Assembly: GCF_021559775.1 (NCBI RefSeq) | Contig: NZ_CP056048.1 | Coordinates: 806,001 to 870,000 of the forward strand | Source: Gillisella vitis | GTDB lineage: Bacteria; Pseudomonadota; Alphaproteobacteria; Rhizobiales; Rhizobiaceae | DNA length: 64,000 bases | Direction of reading: 5' to 3' | Shown: piece after piece, positions 16,101 to 24,010 of the stretch | Position numbering within the stretch: the first letter of the stretch is position 1 | How the letters are laid out: each line of letters opens with the position of its first letter | Translations under genes and position numbers: made by a program | Notes under the pieces: model-generated | Seen by the model: only the letters and a program-made list of their open reading frames with translations | The model's database searches: none | Told to the model about the DNA's origin: nothing

Positions 16101-16565
16101 TCAATCCTCAGTTTGACGACCGTCTTGCTGCTGGGTCTGGTGTTGTCTCAGGAATTGCCGCACGCGCTCAAGGGCGTCAGCCGGATCGGACCGGCGGTGG
16201 TATTCTTCGAGAATGATCTGTTCGATCTGCTGACGGATGGTCCGACGTCCCAGTTCTTCGCTATCGGGCAGGGTACGGTTCTGTGGCAGCAGGGCGTGGC
16301 GGGCTTCCTCCAACCGGGTTTGAAGATTCGTTGCCGCGTCGAGAATGGTGACGTCGATGATCTCCGCCGAGTCTTCCGGGCGCTGTGGCGGTTGGTAAAT
16401 TGCGGCTTGGGGTGGGTTTCCCGGTCTCTCCCGCCTGTAGCGCAGCAGCAGGGCCAACACGCTGATCGCAAAAACCGGCGGTGTCACGATGACCAGCGCC
16501 TTGATCCAGTCGGATGAGGATTGCCACGTATCGAAAAGATCGGCCCAGAGGTTGTAATCGGCCAT
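16101..16565 (-). CDS. Single-span membrane protein of unknown function
   Basis: A 154-residue protein beginning MADYNLWADLFDTWQ, with one transmembrane helix (ALVIVTPPVFAISVLALLL, about residues 22-40) followed by a basic stop-transfer YRRER and a long charged, glutamine-rich cytoplasmic helix (LQTRLEEARHALL, IRQQIEQIILEEY, ERVRQFLRQHQ) of likely coiled-coil character. ATG at 16565 follows a strong ribosome site, GGGAGG, which excludes the frame-open 16646. No known family was recognised. It is downstream of hisS on the same strand, separated by a repeat-rich gap with two overlapping hairpins right before the gene. Confidence 0.7.
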   Translation of the reverse strand: MADYNLWADLFDTWQSSSDWIKALVIVTPPVFAISVLALLLRYRRERPGNPPQAAIYQPPQRPEDSAEIIDVTILDAATNLQTRLEEARHALLPQNRTLPDSEELGRRTIRQQIEQIILEEYHRRSDPADALERVRQFLRQHQTQQQDGRQTED

Positions 16566-16581
16566 TGTCCATTGCCTCCCA

Positions 16582-16626
16582 CGCTTGAAAACCAAGCGAT
16601 CGCCAGAGAACGGTCTCTGGCGATCG
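16582..16626. repeat. Two overlapping, mutually exclusive hairpins
   Basis: A perfect 13-bp stem with a four-base loop spans 16597-16626 (CGATCGCCAGAGA and its complement). A second 6-bp stem, CGCTTG-aaaac-CAAGCG, spans 16582-16598 and shares its last two bases with the first stem. Both lie in the leader just ahead of the 154-residue membrane protein gene on the minus strand. Confidence 0.75.
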
Positions 16627-16936
16627 GGGAGGTAGAAAAGCCGCAAGAAGAACGACCGCCCTGGCCTTTAAGCCGAAGCTCTGGACATACGCCAAGGCCT
16701 CCCCGACCATAGAAGGATGGAGAGTGGACCATATAGACATAGCCCACCGCCTCAGCCACAAACCTATGGCTGAGGGGTGTCTTTATAACGACCGACACGG
16801 GCCGCTTCTCGAGGAGTTTCTACGCTCCGGGATCGGTGCGTTACAACCGATCCTGAATTGGTTCTAGCGTATAAAGAGTGGAGGGGGAAGGGGGCGTTAT
16901 AGGGCGTAATATTCTCTTTTACGTCCTTCGAAAACC
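16627..16936. other. Gap between hisS and the membrane-protein gene
   Basis: This gene-free stretch holds an 8-bp stem inverted repeat at 16830-16853 (GGATCGGT and complement), 84 bp past the hisS stop, which may serve as its terminator. The frames covering it encode nothing plausible. Confidence 0.45.
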
Positions 16937-18592
16937 CTACTTCGCCCGCGCCCGATCTTCCGCCTGGGCGGCCAAAATCTCTTTCACCTTGGCAACAAGC
17001 TCTGCTTCCGGCACGACAATTTGCGCCACGCGGGCTTCGCGCCATTCGGTGTTGTCGGTGATCTCGCCCGACAGACGCTTGCCTTCGATCAGGTCCTTGA
17101 TTTGCACCACGCCCTGTTCGCGCTCATCGCCGCCTTGAATGATGGCGATGGGAGAGCCGCGACGGTCGGCATATTTCAGCTGATTGCCGAATTTCTTCCA
17201 ATTGCCCTGATACATCTCAGCGCGAATGCCTTCATTGCGAAGCGCCTGGGTAAAGCGCTGATAGCGCCCCATACTCTCCACATCGCCATCCATGACCGTG
17301 ATCAGAACCGGCGCGATTACTTCGTTAGCGCCCAGCTTGCCCAGGTTCTTCAAGGCCGTCATCAGGCGAGAGACGCCAATGGAAAAGCCGGTGGCCGGAA
17401 CGGGCTGGCCCATGAAGCGCGACACAAGCCCATCGTAGCGACCACCGCCGCCGACTGAGCCGAACACGACCTTTTCGCCTTTTTCGTTGGTGACGTCGAA
17501 GGTGAGTTCGGCTTCGTAGACCGGGCCCGTGTAGTATTCGAGGCCTCGGACGCATGAGAGGTCTATTTTGATGCGATCAGATCCATAACCGGCAGATCGA
17601 ACAAGATTGCTGATATCAAAAATATCGACCATATGACGGAAGTCAACTTCGGTTCCGTCACGAGGATCCGATAATAATATCATTATGGGTAGAAGCCAAT
17701 CCAACTCACCAGATCGTACTTCTTCCTCATTGAAGATTGGTTTTTCGTCTCTTTTGAAATCAGCAAAAAACTCCACTCGTGATTTCGGCCATGAGATGGT
17801 CTCTTGGCCTATCATGATCTTAAGTGGCTCTTCATTTTGACTGATTACAACCGGCTGTTCAAAAAGCCTGTATAATGTTTTAGCTTGATCCGTGGATAGA
17901 TCCGCTCCTTTTGTGAAATCGCCGCTTTCGTCGCGACGACCTGATGTCAGAAGCTGAAACACACCCTCCCAGCCAAATTTATCGAACTTATCTAAGCTTC
18001 TTAGAACATTGAGTTTCTGACTGTCGTTTATTCCTCCTGCTTTGAGGATGGCGTCCAATAACGCCCTGCTGTTTACCCGGATCACGTAATCGCCGCGCTG
18101 GATACCCAGCGCTTCCAGCGTATCGGCCATCATCATGCACATTTCGGCATCGGCCTGCACGCCCGGCGCGCCAACGCTGTCGGCATCGAACTGCATGAAC
18201 TGGCGGAAGCGGCCCGGACCCGGCTTTTCATTGCGGAACACATAGCCGGCGCGGTAGGTGCGGTAGGGCAGCTGGATCTCGTTGAAATTTTCGGCGACAT
18301 GCCGGGCCAGAGGCGCGGTCAGGTCGTAGCGCAGGCTCATCCACTGCTCGTCATCGTCCTGAAGCGAGAACACGCCTTCGTTGGGGCGGTCGCTGTCGGG
18401 CAGGAATTTGCCGAGTGCATCGGTATATTCAAATAGCGGCGTCTCAATGGGATCGAAGCCGTAGCGCTCATAGACTTCGCGGATTTTCGCGGTCATCTCG
18501 TTGACGGCGCGGATATCATGGGCTTCCCGATCCACAAAACCACGCGGCAGGCGGGCTCTCAGTTTCTGGGGCTTTTTGGTCTTTTCGCTCAT
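16937..18592 (-). CDS. hisS: Histidine--tRNA ligase
   Basis: Class II synthetase that charges tRNA-His. From ATG at 18592 (MSEKTKKPQKL) the protein has 551 residues, long as in rhizobial HisS because of an insertion in the middle. Visible motifs are MSLRYDLTAPLARHVAEN, TYRAGYVFRNEKPGPGRFRQ (motif 2), the histidine motif GLEYYTGPVYEAEL, and GGGGRYDGLVSRFMG (motif 3 region), followed by a C-terminal anticodon-binding domain. Bases about 17540-18075, residues roughly 173-351, are clearly AT-richer with different codon choice than both flanks although the frame and motifs are intact; this suggests replacement by recombination. The gene is separated from hisZ by about 1.6 kb of repeats and small genes. 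Confidence 0.95.
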   Translation of the reverse strand: MSEKTKKPQKLRARLPRGFVDREAHDIRAVNEMTAKIREVYERYGFDPIETPLFEYTDALGKFLPDSDRPNEGVFSLQDDDEQWMSLRYDLTAPLARHVAENFNEIQLPYRTYRAGYVFRNEKPGPGRFRQFMQFDADSVGAPGVQADAEMCMMMADTLEALGIQRGDYVIRVNSRALLDAILKAGGINDSQKLNVLRSLDKFDKFGWEGVFQLLTSGRRDESGDFTKGADLSTDQAKTLYRLFEQPVVISQNEEPLKIMIGQETISWPKSRVEFFADFKRDEKPIFNEEEVRSGELDWLLPIMILLSDPRDGTEVDFRHMVDIFDISNLVRSAGYGSDRIKIDLSCVRGLEYYTGPVYEAELTFDVTNEKGEKVVFGSVGGGGRYDGLVSRFMGQPVPATGFSIGVSRLMTALKNLGKLGANEVIAPVLITVMDGDVESMGRYQRFTQALRNEGIRAEMYQGNWKKFGNQLKYADRRGSPIAIIQGGDEREQGVVQIKDLIEGKRLSGEITDNTEWREARVAQIVVPEAELVAKVKEILAAQAEDRARAK

Positions 18593-18704
18593 GATCGGCA
18601 CCGAATGCTAGGGGAGTGTGTGTTGCGGCTGTCTTAGTGGATGACGCCCTGAGCGGCAAGGCCGAAGGCTGGTTTCGGCCCGACGCCGATGCTATAGGCC
18701 GGGA

Positions 18705-19469
18705 ATGATCCTCGAAGCGCTGAATTACGCGGCAACATGGTGGGTGACGTCGAAAGCGCATCGGCCTTATATCCGCTATTCCATCAATCTCTGGTCGCGC
18801 GCCCGCCGCTGTGCCAGCGATTGGGCCGAGCATGAGCGCAATTGCAAGCGGGCGGTTCTGCATGCGGCAAAGCCGATCATGCCGCGCCGAACGGTTGTCG
18901 TGCTTGGCTCCGGCCTGCTGCGCGATGTGCCTGTTTTGGAGTTGTCGCGGGCCTTCGATACGGTCGTGTTGGTGGATCTGGTGCATGTTGCCAGCGTGCG
19001 GGCCTGGGTGGCGATGAAGGGGCTGAAAAACGTCCGCTTTATAGAGCGCGATCTTTCCGGCTACGATGCACTGAAACAGGGAGAGGTGCCGGAACCGCTG
19101 GATTTCCTGCGCCGCGTTCCCTGGCTTGATCTGGTGGTCTCGGCCAATGTTCTTTCCCAGATCGGCATGGGCGCGAAAAAGCGGCTGGCCGGGGAGGCGG
19201 CGGGGGCAATGCCCGGGGATAGCGTGACCCGGCTGATCCGCGCCCATCTTGACGGGTTGGCGCAATTGCCCGCCCGCACCTGTTTGCTCACGGATATTTC
19301 CTTTTCCGTCATCGACCGCAATGGCGTTTTACGCGAGGAAACCGATCTTCTGGCGGGCGTTGCGCCGCCTGAAGCAGAGCAGGTTTGGGATTGGCCCGTC
19401 GTGCCGTTGGGGGAAGAGAGCAAGGACTACCGGATTCTCCATAAGGTCATATATGCTTCCTCAGGTTGA
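18705..19469 (+). CDS. Conserved hypothetical protein, Rossmann/methyltransferase-like
   Basis: A 254-residue soluble protein. Its middle contains TVVVLGSGLLRDVPVLELSR followed by FDTVVLVDLVHV, a glycine-rich loop after a strand and an acidic residue at the end of the next strand, as in class I SAM-dependent methyltransferases; LDLVVSANVLSQIGMGAKKR then resembles the motif IV region. No catalytic residues for a specific substrate can be named. It is divergent from hisS and followed 37 bp later by a glycosyltransferase gene on the same strand. Rhizobial genomes often carry it as an uncharacterised protein; methyltransferase activity is inference. Confidence 0.65.
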   Translation: MILEALNYAATWWVTSKAHRPYIRYSINLWSRARRCASDWAEHERNCKRAVLHAAKPIMPRRTVVVLGSGLLRDVPVLELSRAFDTVVLVDLVHVASVRAWVAMKGLKNVRFIERDLSGYDALKQGEVPEPLDFLRRVPWLDLVVSANVLSQIGMGAKKRLAGEAAGAMPGDSVTRLIRAHLDGLAQLPARTCLLTDISFSVIDRNGVLREETDLLAGVAPPEAEQVWDWPVVPLGEESKDYRILHKVIYASSG

Positions 19470-19506
19470 TTCGAATTATTGCTGACATGAGCCATTTGGG
19501 GGTTGC

Positions 19507-20616
19507 ATGAATTTTCTGTTTCTCGATACGGGTGGCATCGATTACGATCCGGAAACGCCTCTGCAAAAGCCACTCGGCGGCACGCAATCTGCCATTGCCT
19601 TTCTTTCCGAGGAATTGGTCAAGGCTGGCGCCACGGTGACCCTGATGAACAATCCAAGCCACGAGCGGGTGGTAAAGGGCGTTCGGCTGGTTGAAAGCAG
19701 CACCATCGGACGTGAGGGCTTCGGCCAGTTCGATATCGTCGTCGTGGTATCGGTGGCGATGGGCATTAAATTTCGTCAGGTCGTGCCGAAAAATGTTCCG
19801 ATGGTGCTTTATTGCCATCACGCTGCAAACCAGGGTGCCGTTGCGAGCTTACGAAATGTCGATGAGCAGGCCGTCTGGGATGCCTTTGTCATGGTCAGTA
19901 ATTGGCAGGTGAATGAGTACGCTACCGCCTTCGGTATTGACACGAGGCGGGCCACGGTGATTGGAAACGCCGTCTCTCCGGCTTTTCTGGAACATCCCTT
20001 GCAGCCGGCATGGTTTGAGACTGGCGCTCCTCCCGTCTTGACCTACAGCAGCACGCCCTTTCGTGGATTGGAGGTTCTGTTGCTAGCGTTTCCATCCATT
20101 CGTGCCCGGGTGCCAGGAGCGGAGCTGAAAGTCTTCTCAGGCATGAAGATTTATGCGCCTGAAAAACAGCACGACCCCCATGTCTATCTCTATGAGGTGG
20201 CGCGCAATCTGAGGGGGGTGAGCTATTATGAATCGGTTTCGCAAAAAGAGCTGGCTGAAGTCATGAGAGATGTCGCGGCTCTCGCATATCCATCAACATT
20301 CAAGGAAACCTTTTGCATCACCGCGGTCGAAGCCTTGGCAAGTGGGGCGGATGTGCTGACAACACGGCTTGGTGCACTGCCGGAAGTGTTGGAAGGGATT
20401 GGCCAGTTTATGGATATGGCACCATCCTACCATGAACTCGCGCACACCTATATCGAGTTTGCCAGCGAGGCGCTGCTTGCGATGAAGCGAGATCCGGCTG
20501 CGGCTGCGGCGCGGCGTCAGGAGCGGACGGAGCATGTCAGGACGCACTTCACCTGGGCGCGCCGGGCGCAGCAATGGCTGGATCTGGCAGGCCAAATCAA
20601 AGGCCGAAAAGGCTGA
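19507..20616 (+). CDS. Glycosyltransferase, GT4/GT-B fold
   Basis: A 369-residue protein of the GT-B glycosyltransferase type. The N-terminal half has the KPLGGTQSAIAFLSEELVKAGATV nucleotide-sugar-acceptor loop pattern, read in parts; the C-terminal half holds TYSSTPFRGLEVLL, VSQKELAEVMRDVAALAYPS, and the donor-site E-x7-E pattern FKETFCITAVEALASGADV, all typical of family GT4. GGGGG immediately precedes the ATG at proper spacing. No polysaccharide genes adjoin it, so donor and acceptor are unknown. It may be co-transcribed with the Rossmann-like gene upstream. Confidence 0.85.
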   Translation: MNFLFLDTGGIDYDPETPLQKPLGGTQSAIAFLSEELVKAGATVTLMNNPSHERVVKGVRLVESSTIGREGFGQFDIVVVVSVAMGIKFRQVVPKNVPMVLYCHHAANQGAVASLRNVDEQAVWDAFVMVSNWQVNEYATAFGIDTRRATVIGNAVSPAFLEHPLQPAWFETGAPPVLTYSSTPFRGLEVLLLAFPSIRARVPGAELKVFSGMKIYAPEKQHDPHVYLYEVARNLRGVSYYESVSQKELAEVMRDVAALAYPSTFKETFCITAVEALASGADVLTTRLGALPEVLEGIGQFMDMAPSYHELAHTYIEFASEALLAMKRDPAAAAARRQERTEHVRTHFTWARRAQQWLDLAGQIKGRKG

Positions 20617-20660
20617 GTGAAAACGCTTGCCTCGTGAGGTTATCGGCATACACTACCATC

Positions 20661-21044
20661 ATGGCTCTCGTTCTTCGCCTCATGCTGGTTGTTGCCGCTC
20701 TGGCTTATGCTGCCATGCCCGTCAGCGGCATGGCTGCCACTGGCGGTATGGTTTCGCCGATGACGATGCACGGTGCCGAAACACACCAAGGCCATGATTC
20801 GATGCCGACTGCATCGCCATTTCACGCAGCAAGTCCATCTGAGCATGTCCACAAGATGGATCGTAACTGTCCCGACCAGCACCAGGCAATGGGGTGTGGC
20901 CATTGCGCGGCCTGCGTGAGCCTGCTTGCGGATTTTTCCACTCTTTTGGGCAAGCCAATGGTGGGGGATGCGCCGTTGCCGTCATCTGCTCCTCGGCTGC
21001 TGTCGCTTGCCCCTCTGCCCTTGGTGCCCCCGCCTCGTTTCTGA
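20661..21044 (+). CDS. Small secreted Met/His/Cys-rich protein
   Basis: A 127-residue protein with a signal peptide (ALVLRLMLVVAALAYAAMPVSGMAA) and a mature part rich in Met, His and Cys: TMHGAETHQGHDSM, HVHKMDRNCPDQHQAMGCGH and CAACVSLL. Spacing of the cysteines and histidines suggests metal, perhaps copper, binding in the periplasm. It is followed 71 bp later by a DUF305 protein that also has a Met/His-rich exported design, supporting a common metal-linked role. No family is claimed; the C-terminus is proline rich. The ATG at 20661 is chosen because the signal peptide starts there; the ribosome site is weak. Confidence 0.6.
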   Translation: MALVLRLMLVVAALAYAAMPVSGMAATGGMVSPMTMHGAETHQGHDSMPTASPFHAASPSEHVHKMDRNCPDQHQAMGCGHCAACVSLLADFSTLLGKPMVGDAPLPSSAPRLLSLAPLPLVPPPRF

Positions 21045-21115
21045 TGGATGAAAGAGCCCTGAATCCGGGAAAAGCCGGATTTCGACTGACTTGTCATCAT
21101 CAGAAAGGGACCGTC

Positions 21116-21481
21116 ATGGTCAAAACCCTTATTCTCGCCGCAAGCCTGTTGCTTGCCAGCACTGCCGCTTATGCGGACGACACTATGAAAGGCATGGACC
21201 ATTCCATGCCCTCGACCACGTTGAACGCGCCATCCAGCAAGGCGTTTTCTGCCGCCAATGCCAGGATGCACAAGGCCATGGCCATGCCGATGACCGGCAA
21301 TGCCGATGTGGATTTCGTGCGCGGAATGATTGTCCACCATCAGGGCGCTATCGACATGGCCAAGGTGGAGTTGCAATATGGCAAGGACGAAAATATCCGC
21401 ACGCTGGCCGAAGAGATCATCAAGGCGCAGCAGGGCGAAATTGCCATGATGCAGCAATGGCTTGAGATGCACGGCAAATAA
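21116..21481 (+). CDS. DUF305 family secreted protein
   Basis: A 121-residue exported protein: signal peptide VKTLILAASLLLASTAAYA, then MKGMDHSMPS and the DUF305 core DFVRGMIVHHQGAIDMAKVE, with the paired histidines and the EIIKAQQGEIAMMQQWL helix. DUF305 proteins are small four-helix, ferritin-like-shaped periplasmic proteins often found next to copper-resistance genes. ATG at 21116 is preceded by AGAAAGGGACC. The partner gene upstream is the Met/His/Cys-rich secreted protein. Confidence 0.88.
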   Translation: MVKTLILAASLLLASTAAYADDTMKGMDHSMPSTTLNAPSSKAFSAANARMHKAMAMPMTGNADVDFVRGMIVHHQGAIDMAKVELQYGKDENIRTLAEEIIKAQQGEIAMMQQWLEMHGK

Positions 21482-21551
21482 GCCACCGCGGCTGTCTCAA
21501 GTATTGGATGCGCTTGAGGCAGCCGTGCCGCTGCCTTGCTTGGAGGAGAAC

Positions 21552-22253
21552 ATGACGCGGGCGCTGACCACCATTGGCCTCGATGCCGACGATACCCTGT
21601 GGCAGAACGAGCAATTCTACCGGCTGACGGAAGAGCATTTCCGGTCGCTACTGGCCGATTACGCCGAGCCGTCGATGATTTCGGAGCGCCTTCTGGACGC
21701 GGAAAAGCGGAATCTGGCCCATTACGGTTTCGGCATCAAAGGTTTTACCCTGTCGATGATTGAGACCGCGCTGGAAATTACCGAGGGAAGGGCACCCGGC
21801 GCGGTGATCGGCGAGATTTTGGCGATTGGCCGTGATCTTCTCAGCCATCCCGTGGAAACGCTGCCCGGTGTGCGCGATGTGCTGGAAGCCTTGGCGGGGC
21901 GATATTTTCTGGTGATGATTACCAAGGGCGACCTGTTCGACCAGGAGCGCAAACTGGCGCAATCCGGGCTTGGCGACTTTTTCGACGCGGTGGAAATCGT
22001 CTCCGACAAAAACGCCACCACCTATCGGCGGCTTTTTTCAAAGCATGGTGATGAGCCGGAACGCGCGATGATGGTCGGCAATTCATTGAAATCCGACATC
22101 GTACCATCGCTGGCGGTCGGGGCCTGGGGTGTGTTCGTGCCCCATGAACTGACCTGGGTTTTTGAGCATGTGGAAAAGCCTGCCGATGCACCGCGCTTTC
22201 GAGAATTACCTGAGATCAGCGCCTTGCCGGAACTGGTGGCTTCGATAGGCTGA
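21552..22253 (+). CDS. HAD-superfamily hydrolase
   Basis: A 233-residue HAD phosphatase. Motif I is LDADDTLWQNE with the nucleophile and general acid aspartates; motif II is VMITKGDLFDQERKL, motif III the lysine in SDKNATTYRRLF, and motif IV MVGNSLKSDIVPSLAVG. A C1 helical cap lies between motifs I and II. ATG at 21552 follows TGGAGGAGAAC. The substrate is unknown; nucleotides or phosphoglycolate-like compounds are typical for this subfamily. It is convergent with the tag gene, whose stop is only 3 bases away. Confidence 0.85.
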   Translation: MTRALTTIGLDADDTLWQNEQFYRLTEEHFRSLLADYAEPSMISERLLDAEKRNLAHYGFGIKGFTLSMIETALEITEGRAPGAVIGEILAIGRDLLSHPVETLPGVRDVLEALAGRYFLVMITKGDLFDQERKLAQSGLGDFFDAVEIVSDKNATTYRRLFSKHGDEPERAMMVGNSLKSDIVPSLAVGAWGVFVPHELTWVFEHVEKPADAPRFRELPEISALPELVASIG

Positions 22254-22256
22254 GGG

Positions 22257-22889
22257 CTAGGTGGGCCGAATAAACATAGCCTTCAACTGCTCCACTGTAT
22301 CCCGGCAAACACACCCTTCCAGGTGATCGTTGACCAGTCCCATCGCCTGCATGAAGGCATAGACGGTGGTAGGGCCGACAAAACTCCAGCCGCGCTTTTT
22401 CAATTCTTTCGACAGCCGGATAGAGGTGGGCGAGGTGGGGTTGGCGCGCAGCGTCGCATAATCCATTTTTGCCGGGCGTTCTTCGGGGCCAGGCTCAAAA
22501 CGCCAGAAATAAGCGGCGAGGGAGCCGAACTCCGCCTGCAAGTCCAAGGCCCGTTGGGCATTGTTGATGGTGGAAACGATCTTGCCGCGATGGCGTACGA
22601 TGCCGGTATCGGCAAGGCAACGGGCAATGTCCGCATCATCGAACAGCGCTACTTTTGCAAAGTCGAAACCGGCAAAGGCGGCGCGAAAATTCTCGCGCTT
22701 GCGCAGAATGGTCAGCCAGGACAGGCCGGATTGAAAGCCTTCCAGGCAGATTTTCTCGAACAGGCGGTGGTCGTCGGTAACAGGGCGACCCCATTCCTCG
22801 TCATGATAGCGACGGTAATCCGCAAGCCCCCCGTGCCAGAAACAGCGCAACACGCCTTCTTCGTCGGCAATCAATCCCGCCCTATCCAT
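22257..22889 (-). CDS. tag: DNA-3-methyladenine glycosylase I
   Basis: Removes 3-methyladenine from alkylated DNA as the first step of base-excision repair. The 210 residues match Tag: an N-terminal CFWHGG and C-terminal VNDHLEGCVC supply the Cys/His zinc ligands, DYRRYHDEEWGRPVTDD follows the N-terminus, and GFQSGLSWLTILRKRENFR is the conserved catalytic-pocket stretch, with KKRGWSFVGPTTVYAFMQAMG near the end. It is convergent with the HAD gene and has a 193-bp leader facing the first L,D-transpeptidase. Confidence 0.94.
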   Translation of the reverse strand: MDRAGLIADEEGVLRCFWHGGLADYRRYHDEEWGRPVTDDHRLFEKICLEGFQSGLSWLTILRKRENFRAAFAGFDFAKVALFDDADIARCLADTGIVRHRGKIVSTINNAQRALDLQAEFGSLAAYFWRFEPGPEERPAKMDYATLRANPTSPTSIRLSKELKKRGWSFVGPTTVYAFMQAMGLVNDHLEGCVCRDTVEQLKAMFIRPT

Positions 22890-23082
22890 TCCCGCTCCCC
22901 TTGTTCGATTTTTTGTTTACTCTTTGTTCACTGTCTTTTCAAACGAAATACTAACCCTGACAAAAGCTTTCGTGCTTGAGGGCAATTTGAATGAAGGCGC
23001 GTTTACCATTTCCACAAGCGGCGGTGGCAGGTTGATCCCAACGGACTGTGGGTCCTGATGGTTTAAAAAATGGGTTTAGCCG

Positions 23083-23883
23083 ATGCTGCCACCGCGTTTT
23101 CTCCTGAAAGCCAGTCTTGCCTTGACACTGGCGCTCACCTTGCCAACCATAACCGGGCAGGCCGTGGCGCAGGATCGCTATCAAATCCGGCCACCGGTTG
23201 TCGTCAGCCCGGACCTCGCAGCGCCATGGCTATTACAATTGGGTGTGCGGGCTGAGCCACCAGCCGTCAATCCGAGCAGGCCTTCTGCCGCCCAGCCGGT
23301 TTACTATCGCCCGGTGACCAAGCCGGTTCCGCAGCCATATCGTCAGCCTGCCGCTTCTGCCGCGCCGCTGCGCCCTGCGCTTCAACAGGCCTCGGCCATG
23401 CCCGCGCCCAGGCAGATGTCGGCGACGCCCGCGCAATTCCTGCCGCAGGTTGTCGCTTACCAGACCAGAGAAAAGCCGGGTACGCTGGTGATCGATACGA
23501 ATAATCGTTTTCTCTATCTGGTGATGGACGGAGGAATGGCCCGCCGCTATGGCGTTGGCGTCGGCAAGCCCGGTTTTGAATGGGCGGGCGAGCACAAGGT
23601 GACCCGCAAGACAGAGTGGCCGGAATGGATTCCGCCGCAGGAAATGATCGCGCGCGAAGCTGCCAAGGGCCATTATCTGCCAGCCCGCATGCAGGGTGGG
23701 CCGGAAAATCCATTGGGCGCACGGGCGCTTTATCTTGGCTCGACCCTTTACCGTATTCACGGGACCAACGCGCCGTGGACAATCGGTTATGGCGTGTCTT
23801 CCGGCTGCATCCGCATGCGTAACCAGGATGTAACGGATCTCTATGGCCGCGTACCCGTGGGTACGAAAGTCATCGTGATGTGA
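23083..23883 (+). CDS. L,D-transpeptidase (YkuD domain), first of a pair
   Basis: A 266-residue exported enzyme that probably forms 3-3 cross-links in peptidoglycan or attaches proteins to it. It has a signal peptide ending near TGQAVAQ, a proline/alanine-rich linker of about 100 residues, and a C-terminal YkuD domain with VIDTNNRFLYLV, then YRIHGTNAPWTIG and SSGCIRM containing the catalytic His and Cys. The ATG lies in a 190-bp leader after the divergent tag gene. It is followed 127 bp later by a second, closely related gene with a much shorter linker. Confidence 0.92.
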   Translation: MLPPRFLLKASLALTLALTLPTITGQAVAQDRYQIRPPVVVSPDLAAPWLLQLGVRAEPPAVNPSRPSAAQPVYYRPVTKPVPQPYRQPAASAAPLRPALQQASAMPAPRQMSATPAQFLPQVVAYQTREKPGTLVIDTNNRFLYLVMDGGMARRYGVGVGKPGFEWAGEHKVTRKTEWPEWIPPQEMIAREAAKGHYLPARMQGGPENPLGARALYLGSTLYRIHGTNAPWTIGYGVSSGCIRMRNQDVTDLYGRVPVGTKVIVM

Positions 23884-24010
23884 CCAGAGGCAGGCTGCTG
23901 ATTTCAAGTCACACTCTTGTCACTTTTTTGACAAAATCGACGGGAGACGGCTTGCAACATTGCTAAGCTTGGATAGTTTTACTCGAACTGTTTGGAGAGG
24001 GAAATTGCCT

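Noticed and set aside
16937..18592. hisS as a pseudogene because of its codon shift
   Set aside because: The frame is uninterrupted and all class II motifs are present, so a functional mosaic is more likely.
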